A stretch of DNA of 37,982 nt from Actinomycetota bacterium (GCA_003388545.1 QQVI01000299.1:1-37982); one strand, 5' to 3'. Counted from the first letter of the stretch, positions 8,539 to 16,899 are shown. Notes: generated by a model from the sequence alone, not told the origin. Program-made: numbers and translations.

Positions 8539-8574
8539 CGCGCTCGGGAGGACTCGAACCCTCAACCTTCCGAT
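8539..8574 (-). pseudogene. tRNA-Arg 3'-end remnant (possible att site)
   Basis: 36 bp match the 3' half of the intact tRNA-Arg(ACG) at 11601-11674 with only two mismatches (34/36), from the 3' anticodon stem through the T-arm and acceptor to the discriminator base. The 5' half (D-arm and 5' acceptor) is absent. Orientation equals that of the intact tRNA. This is the classic product of integration into a tRNA 3' end, with the element lying between the fragment and the intact gene, but no integrase remains. Confidence 0.65.
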
Positions 8575-8641
8575 TCACTGCCTCTTGTTGGTGGCTCAAT
8601 CAGAGATGGTCAGGAGGTGCCCGGCGCGGCGATGTCCGAGC

Positions 8642-8917
8642 TCATACCGGAGGCGGAGGCGTCGGATCATCGAGGGCGGGCCCCTCTGCTCCTTCAGGTG
8701 CGAGGCTCATCTCGACCTCCACCTCATCGGCGCCCGCGGCCCTCAGGCGATCGACCATTGCGTCGTGATTCTCTTCTTCAACCTCCAGGGCGATACGTGT
8801 GCCGCGGTCCGACCCCTCGACTCTCGTGCGCATCGGATTCAGGCCCTCAGCGGCGAGCTCGCCGAGGAGTCGATCAGCAGCCCCGATGTCTTCGAATATC
8901 GCAACGACAGAGATCAT
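8642..8917 (-). CDS. small acidic protein, unknown function
   Basis: Protein of 91 residues, acidic, with an alternating beta/alpha pattern (ISVVAIFEDIGAADRLLGEL at the start, then TRIALEVEEENHDAMVDRLRAAGADEVEVEM) and a proline tail. The opening resembles the first beta-alpha unit of the 17M-like stress proteins at 33999 and 37954, which suggests a similar ferredoxin-like domain. The ribosome site is weak (GGAAAAG). It lies between the tRNA remnant and nhaA and is transcribed away from nhaA. Function unknown. Confidence 0.6.
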   Translation of the reverse strand: MISVVAIFEDIGAADRLLGELAAEGLNPMRTRVEGSDRGTRIALEVEEENHDAMVDRLRAAGADEVEVEMSLAPEGAEGPALDDPTPPPPV

Positions 8918-9285
8918 GCGTGAAGTCTTTTCCAGAAGAGATTGTGGCGCATCGGAGGGTCCTTACCCGCAGTGCGTCTGATCATGCATAAACCACGTGT
9001 CCCTTCTGTACGCCGGTTGCCACACTTCGTTTCGTTTTCGCGAGTCGAACTCTGCAAAGGGATACGCAAGTCGATGAGCAGGGCGACTCCTTCATGGGAC
9101 CTCTTCGACGATCGTCCTGCCAGGTTTCGTCCATGCCGTCCGCGTCGACAGAGCGACGACGAGCACCGACGAATACGACTCATGTCTGCAGAGCAGTCGA
9201 CGTGGCACCGTTCAGAGCCCACGAATATTGAGATGCCTGACCCAAGACTTAACCTGGGCCGCACAGCATGGAGGAGAGTCGCACG
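8918..9285. other. gene-poor region upstream of nhaA
   Basis: About 370 bp between the divergent small protein gene and nhaA. A plus-strand frame at 8942-9289 and an opposing frame both look like shadows (Arg/Ser/Pro-rich, no ribosome site). GGGTA on the minus strand at 8968-8964 has GTTT 21 nt upstream, too far for the SigB-type promoter seen elsewhere. The region is long enough for a regulatory leader, but I recognise no riboswitch. Confidence 0.3.
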
Positions 9286-10482
9286 TTGAAGACGAACCCG
9301 CGCCCCCGGCCACTGACCGACTTCCTCCGCACAGAGAGTGGTGGAGCAGCAGTGCTCCTCGCCGCCACGGCGCTCGCTCTGCTCTGGGCGAACAGCCCCT
9401 TCGCCGACGGCTACGTCAGCTTCTGGGGCACCGAGCTGTCCATCGGGTGGGGAGATCTCTCGATCACCGAGGACCTGCAGCACTGGGTCAACGACGGGCT
9501 AATGGCGATCTTCTTCTTCGTCGTGGGCCTGGAGGTCAAGCGCGAGCTGGTAGAGGGCGAGCTCCGTGACCCGCGCGCCGCTGCCCTCCCTGTCATCGCG
9601 GCAATTGTCGGGCTGGCCCTGCCGGCGGCGATATATCTGCTGTTCGCATCCGGAACCGAAGCAACAGCTGGTTGGGCCATTCCCGTAGCCACCGACATAG
9701 CCTTCGCCCTGGGGATCCTCGCCCTCCTCGGCGATCGCATCCCGAAAGGACTCAAGGTGTTCTTGTTGACCGTGGCGATCGCCGACGACATCGGTGCAAT
9801 CCTGATAATCGCCATTGCCTTCTCGAAGGGCATCGATCCGATTTGGCTGGCAACTGCGGTGGGAGGCCTCGCGGCCATCGCGGTGATGCGCCGGTTCATC
9901 CACGAGCCCTGGGCCTATGTGCCACTCGCGTTGATCGTTTGGATCGCGACTCTCGAGTCCGGGATACACGCGACCCTCGCCGGTGTGGCTCTCGGACTTC
10001 TCACCCCAACCGGTGAGATCGACGGTCGGCCGATCCTGATCGATCTCGAGCACCGATTCCACCCGATCTCGAGCTACGCAGTACTTCCGATCTTCGCACT
10101 GGCCAACGCCGGCGTCGTCATCAGCGGGGAGATCCTCGTCGAGTCCCTGACCGGCCCGATCGGGTTGGGCATCGTCGCGGGTCTGGTTCTGGGCAAGAGT
10201 CTCGGGATCTCCGCCGGAGTCGGGGGCGCGCTCGCTTCGGGAATCGGGAGAAGGCCCATCGGGATCAAGCGGCGGCAGCTGATCGCAGTGGCTCCCCTGG
10301 CAGGGGTCGGCTTCACCGTCTCCCTCTTCATATCCGATCTCGCGTTCGACGATGCCGGGATGCTGGCCGCTGCCAAGATCGGTGTCCTGGTGGGATCGTT
10401 ATTGAGCGGCCTGCTCGGGGCGGCGCTCCTGCTGGCGGTGACAAAGGGCCAGGGGAGCGCAATCACCGACAAGACAACGTGA
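9286..10482 (+). CDS. nhaA: Na+/H+ antiporter NhaA
   Basis: NhaA exchanges sodium for protons across the cytoplasmic membrane in salt and pH homeostasis. The protein has about 398 residues and 11-12 membrane segments, with family hallmarks in order: GLMAIFFFVVGLEVKREL, GWAIPVATDIAFALGILALLG, VAIADDIGAILIIAIAF containing the paired Asp of the transport site, SGIHATLAGVALGLL, and PIFALANAGV. A TTG start at 9286 is proposed because GGAGGAG (9270-9276) sits 9 nt upstream; an in-frame ATG at 9268 overlaps that site and has no ribosome site of its own. It is followed by a CaCA exchanger, so the pair looks like a cation-homeostasis unit, and it fits an organism that also imports ectoine. Confidence 0.92.
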   Translation: MKTNPRPRPLTDFLRTESGGAAVLLAATALALLWANSPFADGYVSFWGTELSIGWGDLSITEDLQHWVNDGLMAIFFFVVGLEVKRELVEGELRDPRAAALPVIAAIVGLALPAAIYLLFASGTEATAGWAIPVATDIAFALGILALLGDRIPKGLKVFLLTVAIADDIGAILIIAIAFSKGIDPIWLATAVGGLAAIAVMRRFIHEPWAYVPLALIVWIATLESGIHATLAGVALGLLTPTGEIDGRPILIDLEHRFHPISSYAVLPIFALANAGVVISGEILVESLTGPIGLGIVAGLVLGKSLGISAGVGGALASGIGRRPIGIKRRQLIAVAPLAGVGFTVSLFISDLAFDDAGMLAAAKIGVLVGSLLSGLLGAALLLAVTKGQGSAITDKTT

Positions 10483-10582
10483 AAGATCCTGGGCTCGTCG
10501 GTGAAGAGATCCTCGACTTCCAACGGCCTCAGTCGGAGCCGTTTCTGGCCGTCGGAGCTCCCTGAGTACTCTGCATTATTCG

Positions 10583-11560
10583 GTGCTACTCGCTGTCGTA
10601 TTCATCGTCGTTGGTCTCGTGATGCTCATCGGCGGGGCGGAGGGCCTCGTCCGCGGAGCCGCCTCCTTGGCCGCCAGACTGAGGATCTCACCGCTCGTGA
10701 TCGGGCTGACCATCGTCGCCTTCGGAACCTCGGCACCCGAACTGACGGTCAACCTCATAGCAGCAGTCCAGGGATCGGCGGACATCGGGATCGGCAACGT
10801 CGTTGGCTCGAACATCGCGAACATCCTTCTGATACTCGGAGTCTCTTCGATGATCGTCCCCCTCACCGTCAAACGCGGCACGGTCTGGAAAGAGATCCCG
10901 CTCGCCCTCCTCGGAGTCGTTCTGCTCTTCATCATGGGCAATGATCAACTATTCGACAGGGTCGACTTCAACGCTGTCACCCGCACCGACGGGCTCGCCT
11001 TGATGAGCCTGTTCTTCATCTTCGTCTACTACATCACAGGTCTCGCCCGCTCCGAGCGCGCCGAGGCAGAGGCGATTGTGACTGTGGAGGACGACGTGAT
11101 GCAGTACACGCCGTTGATCTCCGGTGCACTGACGCTCGGGGGCCTCGCCGGGCTCGTGGTCGGGGGACGGCTCCTCGTCGATGGCGCAGTCACCCTGGCT
11201 GAAGCGGCCGGGCTATCCGAGGCGCTCATCGGTCTGACGATTGTCGCGGTCGGAACTTCGCTACCCGAGCTCGCCACCTCGGCTGTGGCGGCAATCAGGG
11301 GTCACGCTGACATCGCCATCGGGAACGTCATCGGATCGAACATCTTCAACGTCTTCTGGGTGCTGGGTCTCACTTCCACCGTCCTGCAGCTGCCATTCAA
11401 CCCGGCGACCAATGTCGACGTTCTCGTCTCCGTCGGCTCGACCGCATTGCTGTTCGGGCTGATGTTCCTCGGCAAGAAGCGACAATTGGAGCGCTGGCAG
11501 GGTGCCTTCCTGGTCCTGCTCTACGCGGGATACATCCTGTATCTGGTCCTGCGGGGTTAG
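10583..11560 (+). CDS. calcium/sodium antiporter, CaCA family
   Basis: Protein of 325 residues with about ten membrane segments in two homologous halves. The alpha repeats are clear: FGTSAPELTVN with GNVVGSNIANILLILG in the first half, and VGTSLPELATS with GNVIGSNIFNVFWVLG in the second. These carry the acidic residues that bind Ca2+ and Na+ in YrbG-like and K+-dependent exchangers. Likely role: calcium extrusion using the sodium gradient. The GTG start has no ribosome site; in-frame codons continue upstream to about 10562 without a better standard start, so the N-terminus could be a few residues longer. It lies 100 bp after nhaA. Confidence 0.88.
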   Translation: MLLAVVFIVVGLVMLIGGAEGLVRGAASLAARLRISPLVIGLTIVAFGTSAPELTVNLIAAVQGSADIGIGNVVGSNIANILLILGVSSMIVPLTVKRGTVWKEIPLALLGVVLLFIMGNDQLFDRVDFNAVTRTDGLALMSLFFIFVYYITGLARSERAEAEAIVTVEDDVMQYTPLISGALTLGGLAGLVVGGRLLVDGAVTLAEAAGLSEALIGLTIVAVGTSLPELATSAVAAIRGHADIAIGNVIGSNIFNVFWVLGLTSTVLQLPFNPATNVDVLVSVGSTALLFGLMFLGKKRQLERWQGAFLVLLYAGYILYLVLRG

Positions 11561-11600
11561 TCAGGCACATCCGAGATGAGGATGGCCGGCAGTTGGATTG

Positions 11601-11674
<74 letters not shown>

Positions 11675-11735
11675 ACGGGGAAGGTCACAGGATAATGGCC
11701 GGATCGATCGTGTACGAAGTCGACCGTTCCTGTCA

Positions 11736-11760
11736 GTTTGGGCCCCCGCCGTATCGGGTA
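11736..11760 (+). promoter_or_regulatory. SigB/SigF-like promoter upstream of structured element
   Basis: GTTT (11736-11739), 16 nt, GGGTA (11756-11760), the same element and spacing as at the stress genes of the right-hand block. It points at the structured stretch 11772-11851 rather than at an open reading frame, so it may drive a small RNA. Confidence 0.5.
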
Positions 11761-11767
11761 CTGAGGC

Positions 11768-11851
11768 GCCCGAGCCCGCGGGTCTCTTGAGAGGGGTCTG
11801 AACACCCCCGCTGAGAGGTTCGCCAATGGGCGGATTGAGAACCGCGGGCTC
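11768..11851 (+). ncRNA. candidate stress-induced small RNA
   Basis: GAGCCCGCGG (11772-11781) and CCGCGGGCTC (11842-11851) can close a 10-bp stem around 60 nt containing three smaller hairpins: CTC-TTGA-GAG, GGGGT-CTGAAC-ACCCC and CGCC-AATG-GGCG. The predicted start of the upstream SigB-like promoter falls near 11767. No open reading frame fits. Transcription would run antisense into the 3' end of eutB. I could not match it to a known riboswitch or to 6C RNA. The fold was paired by eye; it might instead be a 3' structure ending the eut transcript on the other strand. Confidence 0.4.
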
Positions 11852-11863
11852 CTCCTCCCACTA

Positions 11864-12856
11864 TCACTTGGGCTCGCCGGGATCTGGACTGCTCTGTCCC
11901 AGGGCCTGCAGATGCTCGGGTTCGACGTTCGACCCCGAGCAGACGATCACGGCATCTGCCCCCGGGTCGACCATGGATGAGAACATCCCAGCAATCCCCA
12001 CCGCGCCGCCGCCCTCGAGTACGAGGCCGTGACTGTTCCACGCCCAGAGCATCGCCTGCCAAATCCTCTCCTCGGAGACCAACACCACCTCATCTACCAG
12101 CTCGCGGACCATGCGAAAGGTGTACCGATTCTCCAGGCCGATGCCCCCCTGAAGACTGTCGGCAAGTGTCGGGACCTCGGCCATCTCCACCGGATGGCCG
12201 GCTTGAAGGCTCTGCGCCATCACAGCGCCGCCGCTCATCGAAACCCCGATGACTGAGACGTTTGGGATTCGCTCCTTGAGAGCCAGTGCAACACCCGAAA
12301 TCAGGCCGCCGCCTGACAGCGGCACGAGGACGTGACTAATCGACATCATCTTGTCTGCAAGCTCCAGGCCGATTGTTCCCTGGCCGGCGATCACGTCACC
12401 GTCGTCGAATGGGTGGACCAGAGTCATCCCGTCCGAATTGACCAGATCCTCTGCCGTCTGCATCGCCTCGTCCTGAGAGTCTCCTCCGACGATTACCTTG
12501 CACCCACTGGCGCGGAGACTCTGGATCTTTCCATCCGGCACCTTCTCCGACACGCAGACGATGACGGGCACATCGAGCTTTCGGCCGACGTGGGCGACTG
12601 CCCGTCCGTGATTTCCGGTCGAGGCGGTTACGACTCCCCGGGCCTTCTCGTCATCACCAAGCGAAAGGATCTTCGAGGCTGCTCCACGGACCTTGAAACT
12701 GCCGGTTGGCTGCAGACCCTCCACCTTGAGTGAGACTCGAGACCCGGAGATCCTCGTCAAAGCCGGGGACTCAACGACCGGCGTGCGTACCGCGATCCCT
12801 TCGATCCGCTCCCGAGCACTCTCGATGTCGGCGATGGTGACGGAGTCAGGTCTCAA
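11864..12856 (-). CDS. eutB: hydroxyectoine utilisation dehydratase EutB
   Basis: Protein of 330 residues, a fold-type II PLP enzyme of the threonine dehydratase/hydroxyaspartate lyase group. GSFKVRGAAS carries the PLP lysine (near residue 54), TASTGNHGRAVAH binds the substrate carboxylate and PLSGGGLISG holds the phosphate. The whole, including DSQDEAMQTAEDLV and ADSLQGGIGLENRYTF, matches the EutB family proposed to act with EutC in converting hydroxyectoine-derived intermediates. It starts at TTG 12856, overlapping the end of eutC by 11 nt, and has no strong ribosome site of its own, implying translational coupling. It is the last gene of the minus-strand arm. A diverged paralogue is at 20327-21322. 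Confidence 0.85.
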   Translation of the reverse strand: MRPDSVTIADIESARERIEGIAVRTPVVESPALTRISGSRVSLKVEGLQPTGSFKVRGAASKILSLGDDEKARGVVTASTGNHGRAVAHVGRKLDVPVIVCVSEKVPDGKIQSLRASGCKVIVGGDSQDEAMQTAEDLVNSDGMTLVHPFDDGDVIAGQGTIGLELADKMMSISHVLVPLSGGGLISGVALALKERIPNVSVIGVSMSGGAVMAQSLQAGHPVEMAEVPTLADSLQGGIGLENRYTFRMVRELVDEVVLVSEERIWQAMLWAWNSHGLVLEGGGAVGIAGMFSSMVDPGADAVIVCSGSNVEPEHLQALGQSSPDPGEPK

Positions 12857-13832
12857 TGGTCGTGCCGAGCCCGAGCTCCTGACAGCGCCGCACTGCCAAC
12901 GACGCTATCGCTGTGTCCTGCGCCCCCGTCCCGGTCAGATCACAGATCGTCACCTGATCGTCTGACACTCGCCCGAGCGTTGGGTCTGATACGACCTGGC
13001 CGAGCTCGAGCGCCTTGGCGACATCCATACCCGACTCTTTCACCGCCCGAAGCTCGCCAAGCCGGGTGCTCTGAGCAATCGAGTCGCAGACGAACACATC
13101 GGCCGACGCAACTGCTTCCGCCTCGAGTTCCTGCTTGCTCTCAGCATCGGAGCCAACGGCGGTGATGTGCAGCCCGGGATGGAGCATTCCTGCAGTCAAC
13201 AGTGGTTCGGTGGCAGGGGTCGTTGTGGCTACGACATCTGCCGCCGCGAGCAGAGCTGCGACATCGTCGACGGGCTCGATGGGTATCCCCATGGAGCCAG
13301 CCACGTCATTGGCGAACTTGGACGCGGCCTCGGGGCGCCTCGCCCACACCACTGCCCGAGCCACGTCTCGAACGAGAGCGAGAGACTCGAGCTGCAGAAG
13401 GGCTTGGACACCTGCTCCGACAACTCCCGCTGTCAGTTCGCCCCTTGGCGCGAGGTGCTTGGCGGCGACGGCGCCGGCCAGACCCGTTCGCAGATCTGTG
13501 AGGAAGCCATTGTCGAACAGCGCCGACTGAGGGATACCTGTCTCCGAGTCGAGGACGACCATCAGGCCCCCCAGACTGGGGAGCCCCTTCTTAGGGTTGT
13601 CGAAGAAACCGGCGGACATCTTCACCGCTATGCCGGCGTACCCCGGCAGATAGGCCGACTTGATGTCGATCTCACCGTTGTGCTCAGGAACGTCGATTCG
13701 CATGATTGGCGGCATCGACGCCTCCCCGCGACTGATGATCGGATAGACAGACTCGATCGCGTCGAGCTCCTCCTGGCCGAGACCAACCGCCTTCCGCAGG
13801 TCGGACTCTGTGAGCACGCGAATCGCTGCCAT
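12846..13832 (-). CDS. eutC: ectoine utilisation protein EutC (ornithine cyclodeaminase family)
   Basis: Protein of 328 residues in the ornithine cyclodeaminase/mu-crystallin family. Residues about 60-95 contain IKSAYLPGYAGIAVKMSAGFF with the conserved lysines; GVVGAGVQALLQLESL (about 137-152) is the NAD(P)-binding glycine loop; AVGSDAESKQELE carries the conserved Asp. This branch, next to EutB, is EutC of ectoine/hydroxyectoine operons, thought to be a reductase or cyclodeaminase-like partner of EutB; the exact reaction is still inferred. Its ATG overlaps the stop of the upstream PLP-enzyme gene by 1 nt (TGATG on the minus strand), and its end overlaps eutB. Confidence 0.85.
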   Translation of the reverse strand: MAAIRVLTESDLRKAVGLGQEELDAIESVYPIISRGEASMPPIMRIDVPEHNGEIDIKSAYLPGYAGIAVKMSAGFFDNPKKGLPSLGGLMVVLDSETGIPQSALFDNGFLTDLRTGLAGAVAAKHLAPRGELTAGVVGAGVQALLQLESLALVRDVARAVVWARRPEAASKFANDVAGSMGIPIEPVDDVAALLAAADVVATTTPATEPLLTAGMLHPGLHITAVGSDAESKQELEAEAVASADVFVCDSIAQSTRLGELRAVKESGMDVAKALELGQVVSDPTLGRVSDDQVTICDLTGTGAQDTAIASLAVRRCQELGLGTTIET

Positions 13833-15013
13833 CAGATCATGGAAAGGGCGGAGTCGAGATCGGCGAGCAGGTCCTCGACCGCTTCGATGCCGGTCGAGTA
13901 TCTGACCAATCCCTCGGGGATCCCGAGCGCAGCCCTTCCTTCTGCGGATACTTCAACGTGACTCGTGGTGGCCGGCGGACCGACGATGGTTTCGACAGAC
14001 CCCAGGTTGGCCGCAGCGTGAGCAAGCCTGAGATTCGGGATGAGCTTCTTGACGAGCTCGAGGTCGTCACCGACGCTGAAGCTCAGCATCCCTCCAAACC
14101 CACGCATCTGACGCTTCGCCACATCATGTTGTGGATGTGATGGGAGCCCGGGGTAGTTGACCGTTGTCACCTTCTCGTGGGACTGGAGGTACTCAGCGAT
14201 CTGCTGAGCGTTCTCGCCCTGGCGCTGGACCCGGATGTGCAGGGTCTTCATCCCACGCAACAACAAGTACGCCGCCATCGGATGCAGCGTCGCACCATTT
14301 ATCTCGCGGTAGTGATAGATCCGATCGATGAGATCCCGGCTGCCCACGACCACACCACCTAGTGCATCGGCATGACCGCCGAGGAACTTCGTTGCACTGT
14401 GAACGACGAGATCGGCTCCCATCTCGAGCGGGTTCTGGTTGATCGGGGTGGCGAATGTGTTGTCGACTACCACCGTCGCACCGTGCTCGTGTCCCGCTGT
14501 GATGAGCCGTTCGAGGTCGAGCACCTTGAGCGTCGGGTTCGTGGGTGTCTCCAGGTAGAGGAGGTCGCATCCTGCTGCTACTTCATCCTCGATGGCATCG
14601 AAATCCGTCGTGTCGCAGAGGTCGACCTCTACTCCGTACTCGGGCAGGAACTCGGTGAACACCTTGCTCGTGCCGCCATAGGTGTCCTTGACGCTCACCA
14701 CCCGCTTCCCCGGGCGAAGTAGGGCATACAGAGTGTTTGAGATCACACCCATTCCGGTTGATGCCGAGGTGGCCGCTTCGCCACCTTCGAGCAAGCGAAC
14801 CTTCTCCTCGAATACATCGACCGTCGGGTTGGTGTTGCGGCCGTAGATGTGACCCTCGGCCTTTCCGAGGGCAACGTCGAGCCACTCGTCGACGTCGTCG
14901 TAACCGAAAGATACGGAGTGAACGACAGGCACTTGGGTCGCGCGATCGACGAGATACCGCTCTTCACCACCCCAAACAGTCAGTGTCTCCCTGGATAGGT
15001 CGCGGTCAGTCAT
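13832..15013 (-). CDS. cystathionine gamma-lyase/synthase-family PLP enzyme
   Basis: Protein of 393 residues in the Cys/Met-metabolism PLP family. HIYGRNTNPTVD corresponds to the family's YSR-x-x-NPT substrate region, VVDNTFATPINQNPLEMGADLVVHSATKFLGGH (split here only by reading along it) carries the PLP lysine in SATKF near residue 204, and GLVRYSTGIEAVEDLLADL is the C-terminal carboxylate-binding region. Family members do gamma- or beta-elimination or replacement on amino acids. Its place between the GntR gene and eutC, overlapping both, suggests a role in ectoine breakdown rather than methionine synthesis; gamma- or beta-elimination on diaminobutyrate or its hydroxy form is my hypothesis only. 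AAAGGAG 5 nt upstream sets the start at 15013. Confidence 0.85.
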   Translation of the reverse strand: MTDRDLSRETLTVWGGEERYLVDRATQVPVVHSVSFGYDDVDEWLDVALGKAEGHIYGRNTNPTVDVFEEKVRLLEGGEAATSASTGMGVISNTLYALLRPGKRVVSVKDTYGGTSKVFTEFLPEYGVEVDLCDTTDFDAIEDEVAAGCDLLYLETPTNPTLKVLDLERLITAGHEHGATVVVDNTFATPINQNPLEMGADLVVHSATKFLGGHADALGGVVVGSRDLIDRIYHYREINGATLHPMAAYLLLRGMKTLHIRVQRQGENAQQIAEYLQSHEKVTTVNYPGLPSHPQHDVAKRQMRGFGGMLSFSVGDDLELVKKLIPNLRLAHAAANLGSVETIVGPPATTSHVEVSAEGRAALGIPEGLVRYSTGIEAVEDLLADLDSALSMI

Positions 15014-15704
15014 TCGAGCTCCTTTCGCTGGCACTCCCGTTGAAGTCGGGCGGCAAGAAGCTCACCCGGTCACTGAACCGTTGCAGCAACCGCCTCATGT
15101 GCTCGACCCGGATTCGAGCCAGTTCCGAGCCTTCTCTGCCCTTGAGCGCTTTGATCGTGTCATCGACTTCTTCCCGCATCACGGCGATCTCGGTATCGAA
15201 GTCCATCTCCGGCAGAAACTGCATCCACACTCGCGCCGTCTGTACGTAAAGCAGATCGTGAATACGCGCTAGCGCCTGATTGTCGACTACTTCGAGCATC
15301 ACACTGTGATATCGGTTGTAGAGCGCACCGAGGGCTCTGATGTCGCGACTCTTCTTCACAGCGCTCAGCTCAGACCGGATTGCTTGGAGACGCTCGAGCA
15401 GCTGCTTGTCGACCGGCAGCCGGACGAAGTCACCGACCATCTCGGCGATCTTCAATCGCACGGCCCAGACATCACGCAGCGCCTTCGTATCGAGAGTGGA
15501 GACTCTGGCACCAGCTCCGGGGACCTGCTCCACGAGACCTTCGAACTCCAGGCGGTCGAGCACTTCCCGTATCGGATGCCTGCTGACTCCAAAGTGATCC
15601 GCCAGCCTCTCCTCGCGCAAGCGTGATCCGGCAGGCAGGTCGAGCAACAGGATCTGCTCCCGCAGGTAGGCATGGATTTCGTTCTTATTGGGGCGGTTGG
15701 TCAT
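15006..15704 (-). CDS. GntR-family (FadR/FCD) regulator of the ectoine locus
   Basis: Protein of 232 residues. The N-terminal winged helix (residues about 5-72) has LREERLADHFGVSRHPIREVLDRLEFEGLVEQ, the GntR recognition pattern. The all-helical C-terminal FCD ligand domain (about 80-215) has Arg/His positions such as RYHSVML typical of metal-assisted ligand binding. The start at ATG 15704 fits a minus-strand -10 TACAAT (15747-15742); the longer TTG frame from 15752 would begin upstream of that promoter. The stop overlaps the next gene by 8 nt. It replaces EnuR, the MocR-type regulator of many ectoine operons. Ligand, perhaps an ectoine breakdown product, is inferred. Confidence 0.85.
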   Translation of the reverse strand: MTNRPNKNEIHAYLREQILLLDLPAGSRLREERLADHFGVSRHPIREVLDRLEFEGLVEQVPGAGARVSTLDTKALRDVWAVRLKIAEMVGDFVRLPVDKQLLERLQAIRSELSAVKKSRDIRALGALYNRYHSVMLEVVDNQALARIHDLLYVQTARVWMQFLPEMDFDTEIAVMREEVDDTIKALKGREGSELARIRVEHMRRLLQRFSDRVSFLPPDFNGSASERSSND

Positions 15705-15741
15705 CGACTGCAGGATCCCTCCCAATGTTGGGCACTGCCGG

Positions 15742-15784
15742 ATTGTATCCAACTTGTAGACAGCCCGTTAACAATATGTCTACA
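15742..15784. promoter_or_regulatory. divergent promoter with paired GntR-type operators
   Basis: TGTAGACA (15755-15762) and TGTCTACA (15777-15784) are exact inverted copies. Each is also a TGT-N2-ACA site, the type bound by FadR-family GntR proteins, and their centres are 22 bp apart, two helical turns. The minus-strand -10 TACAAT (15747-15742) of the GntR operon lies next to the first site, so the regulator could shut off its own operon and the ehu/doe operon together. Confidence 0.6.
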
Positions 15785-15956
15785 CTCCGCTCCAGCGATC
15801 GGAGGAGATCCATCCAAAGAGGGACCCGGCGCCGCCGGAGGCATGACATGCCCCCAGCAGCCTCGCTCGCCCCTGCTTTCACAGATGGCTCGCAGATCGC
15901 TTCTTCGCGTTTGGGCTGAGCTCAGCCAACGCTCCAAGAGCAGGAGGAACAATTCA

Positions 15957-16871
15957 ATGCGAACCAAGAAGAGCCGCTCCAGGCTCAAACTCACGGCGAT
16001 AGTCGCCGTTTTGACGCTCATCGTCGCCGCTTGCGGCTCCGACGAGGGTGGTGGAGGCGACGGTGCTGAGGGAGGCATCGAGCAGTACCAGGAGAATGGG
16101 ATAACCATCGGGATCGCCAACGAGATCCCTTACGGGTACGAAGACGAAGCAACCGGTGAGGTCACTGGCGAGGCGCCTGAGGTGGCTCGCATCGTCCTCG
16201 ACGAGCTCGGCATCACAGACCGAGAGTTCGTAGTCGTTGAGTTCGGAGCCCTCATCGGAGGACTGCAGGCGGGCAACTTCGACATGATCGCCGCCGGCAT
16301 GTACATCAACGCAGACCGGGCGTCCCAGATTCTGTTCTCAGACCCTGACTATTGCGTGCTCGAGTCGATGCTCGTACCCGAGGGCAATCCGGACGGTCTC
16401 ACCAACTACAACTCCGTGGCCGACACCGACGCCACCCTTGCGGTTGCATCCGGAACGGTGAACGTCGACTACGCAGTTTGGGCCGGCATACCCGAGGACC
16501 AGATCGTCGAGTTCGCCGGAATCGAGGACCAGTACGACGCCCTGGCCGCAGGTCGCGTCGACGCCGTATCCGGCACGATCCTCACGGTGCAGCAGCACGC
16601 CGATGCAATGGCGGGCTTCGAAGCCCTGCCACCGTTCCCCGCACTGGATGAAGAGGGCAACCCAATCCTCGGATGCGGTGGTTACGGGTTCCTCAACGAG
16701 GACCTGCGCGACGAGTTCAACGAAGTGTTGAACGACAAGCAGGAATCCGGAGAGGTCCAGCAGATTGTCAACGACATCTTTGGGGCCCCTCTTGCGGATG
16801 ACGCAGTGGAACTGACCGTGCAAGAGATCACCGGGTGCGAAGAAGTTCGCTGCCCTGGTGGCGACGAGTAG
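15957..16871 (+). CDS. ehuB: ectoine/hydroxyectoine ABC transporter substrate-binding protein EhuB
   Basis: Lipoprotein of 304 residues. The charged N-terminus, a hydrophobic stretch and a lipobox ending VAAC at about residue 24 anchor it outside the membrane. The mature part is a polar-amino-acid type periplasmic-binding domain; GIANEIPYGYED, FGALIGGLQAGNFDMIAAGMYI, VASGTVNVDYA and DALAAGRVDAVSGT follow the EhuB pattern closely. AGGAGG 9 nt upstream sets the ATG at 15957. It is the first gene of the plus-strand ectoine operon. A strong hairpin separates it from the permease genes, consistent with making more binding protein than permease. Confidence 0.9.
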   Translation: MRTKKSRSRLKLTAIVAVLTLIVAACGSDEGGGGDGAEGGIEQYQENGITIGIANEIPYGYEDEATGEVTGEAPEVARIVLDELGITDREFVVVEFGALIGGLQAGNFDMIAAGMYINADRASQILFSDPDYCVLESMLVPEGNPDGLTNYNSVADTDATLAVASGTVNVDYAVWAGIPEDQIVEFAGIEDQYDALAAGRVDAVSGTILTVQQHADAMAGFEALPPFPALDEEGNPILGCGGYGFLNEDLRDEFNEVLNDKQESGEVQQIVNDIFGAPLADDAVELTVQEITGCEEVRCPGGDE

Positions 16872-16899
16872 CAGACCGGTAGAAGCCGACAGTCGTGCA

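Noticed and set aside
8539-8625. A complete second tRNA at the tRNA-Arg fragment
   Set aside because: No D-arm, anticodon arm or 5' acceptor strand can be formed upstream of the 36-bp match.
8964-8993. SigB-like promoter for the small protein at 8917 (GTTT, 21 nt, GGGTA)
   Set aside because: The spacer is 5-6 nt longer than in every other example.
11772-11851. TPP riboswitch, because of the sequence GCTGAGAGG
   Set aside because: The second half of the TPP consensus is missing and no thiamine gene follows on that strand.
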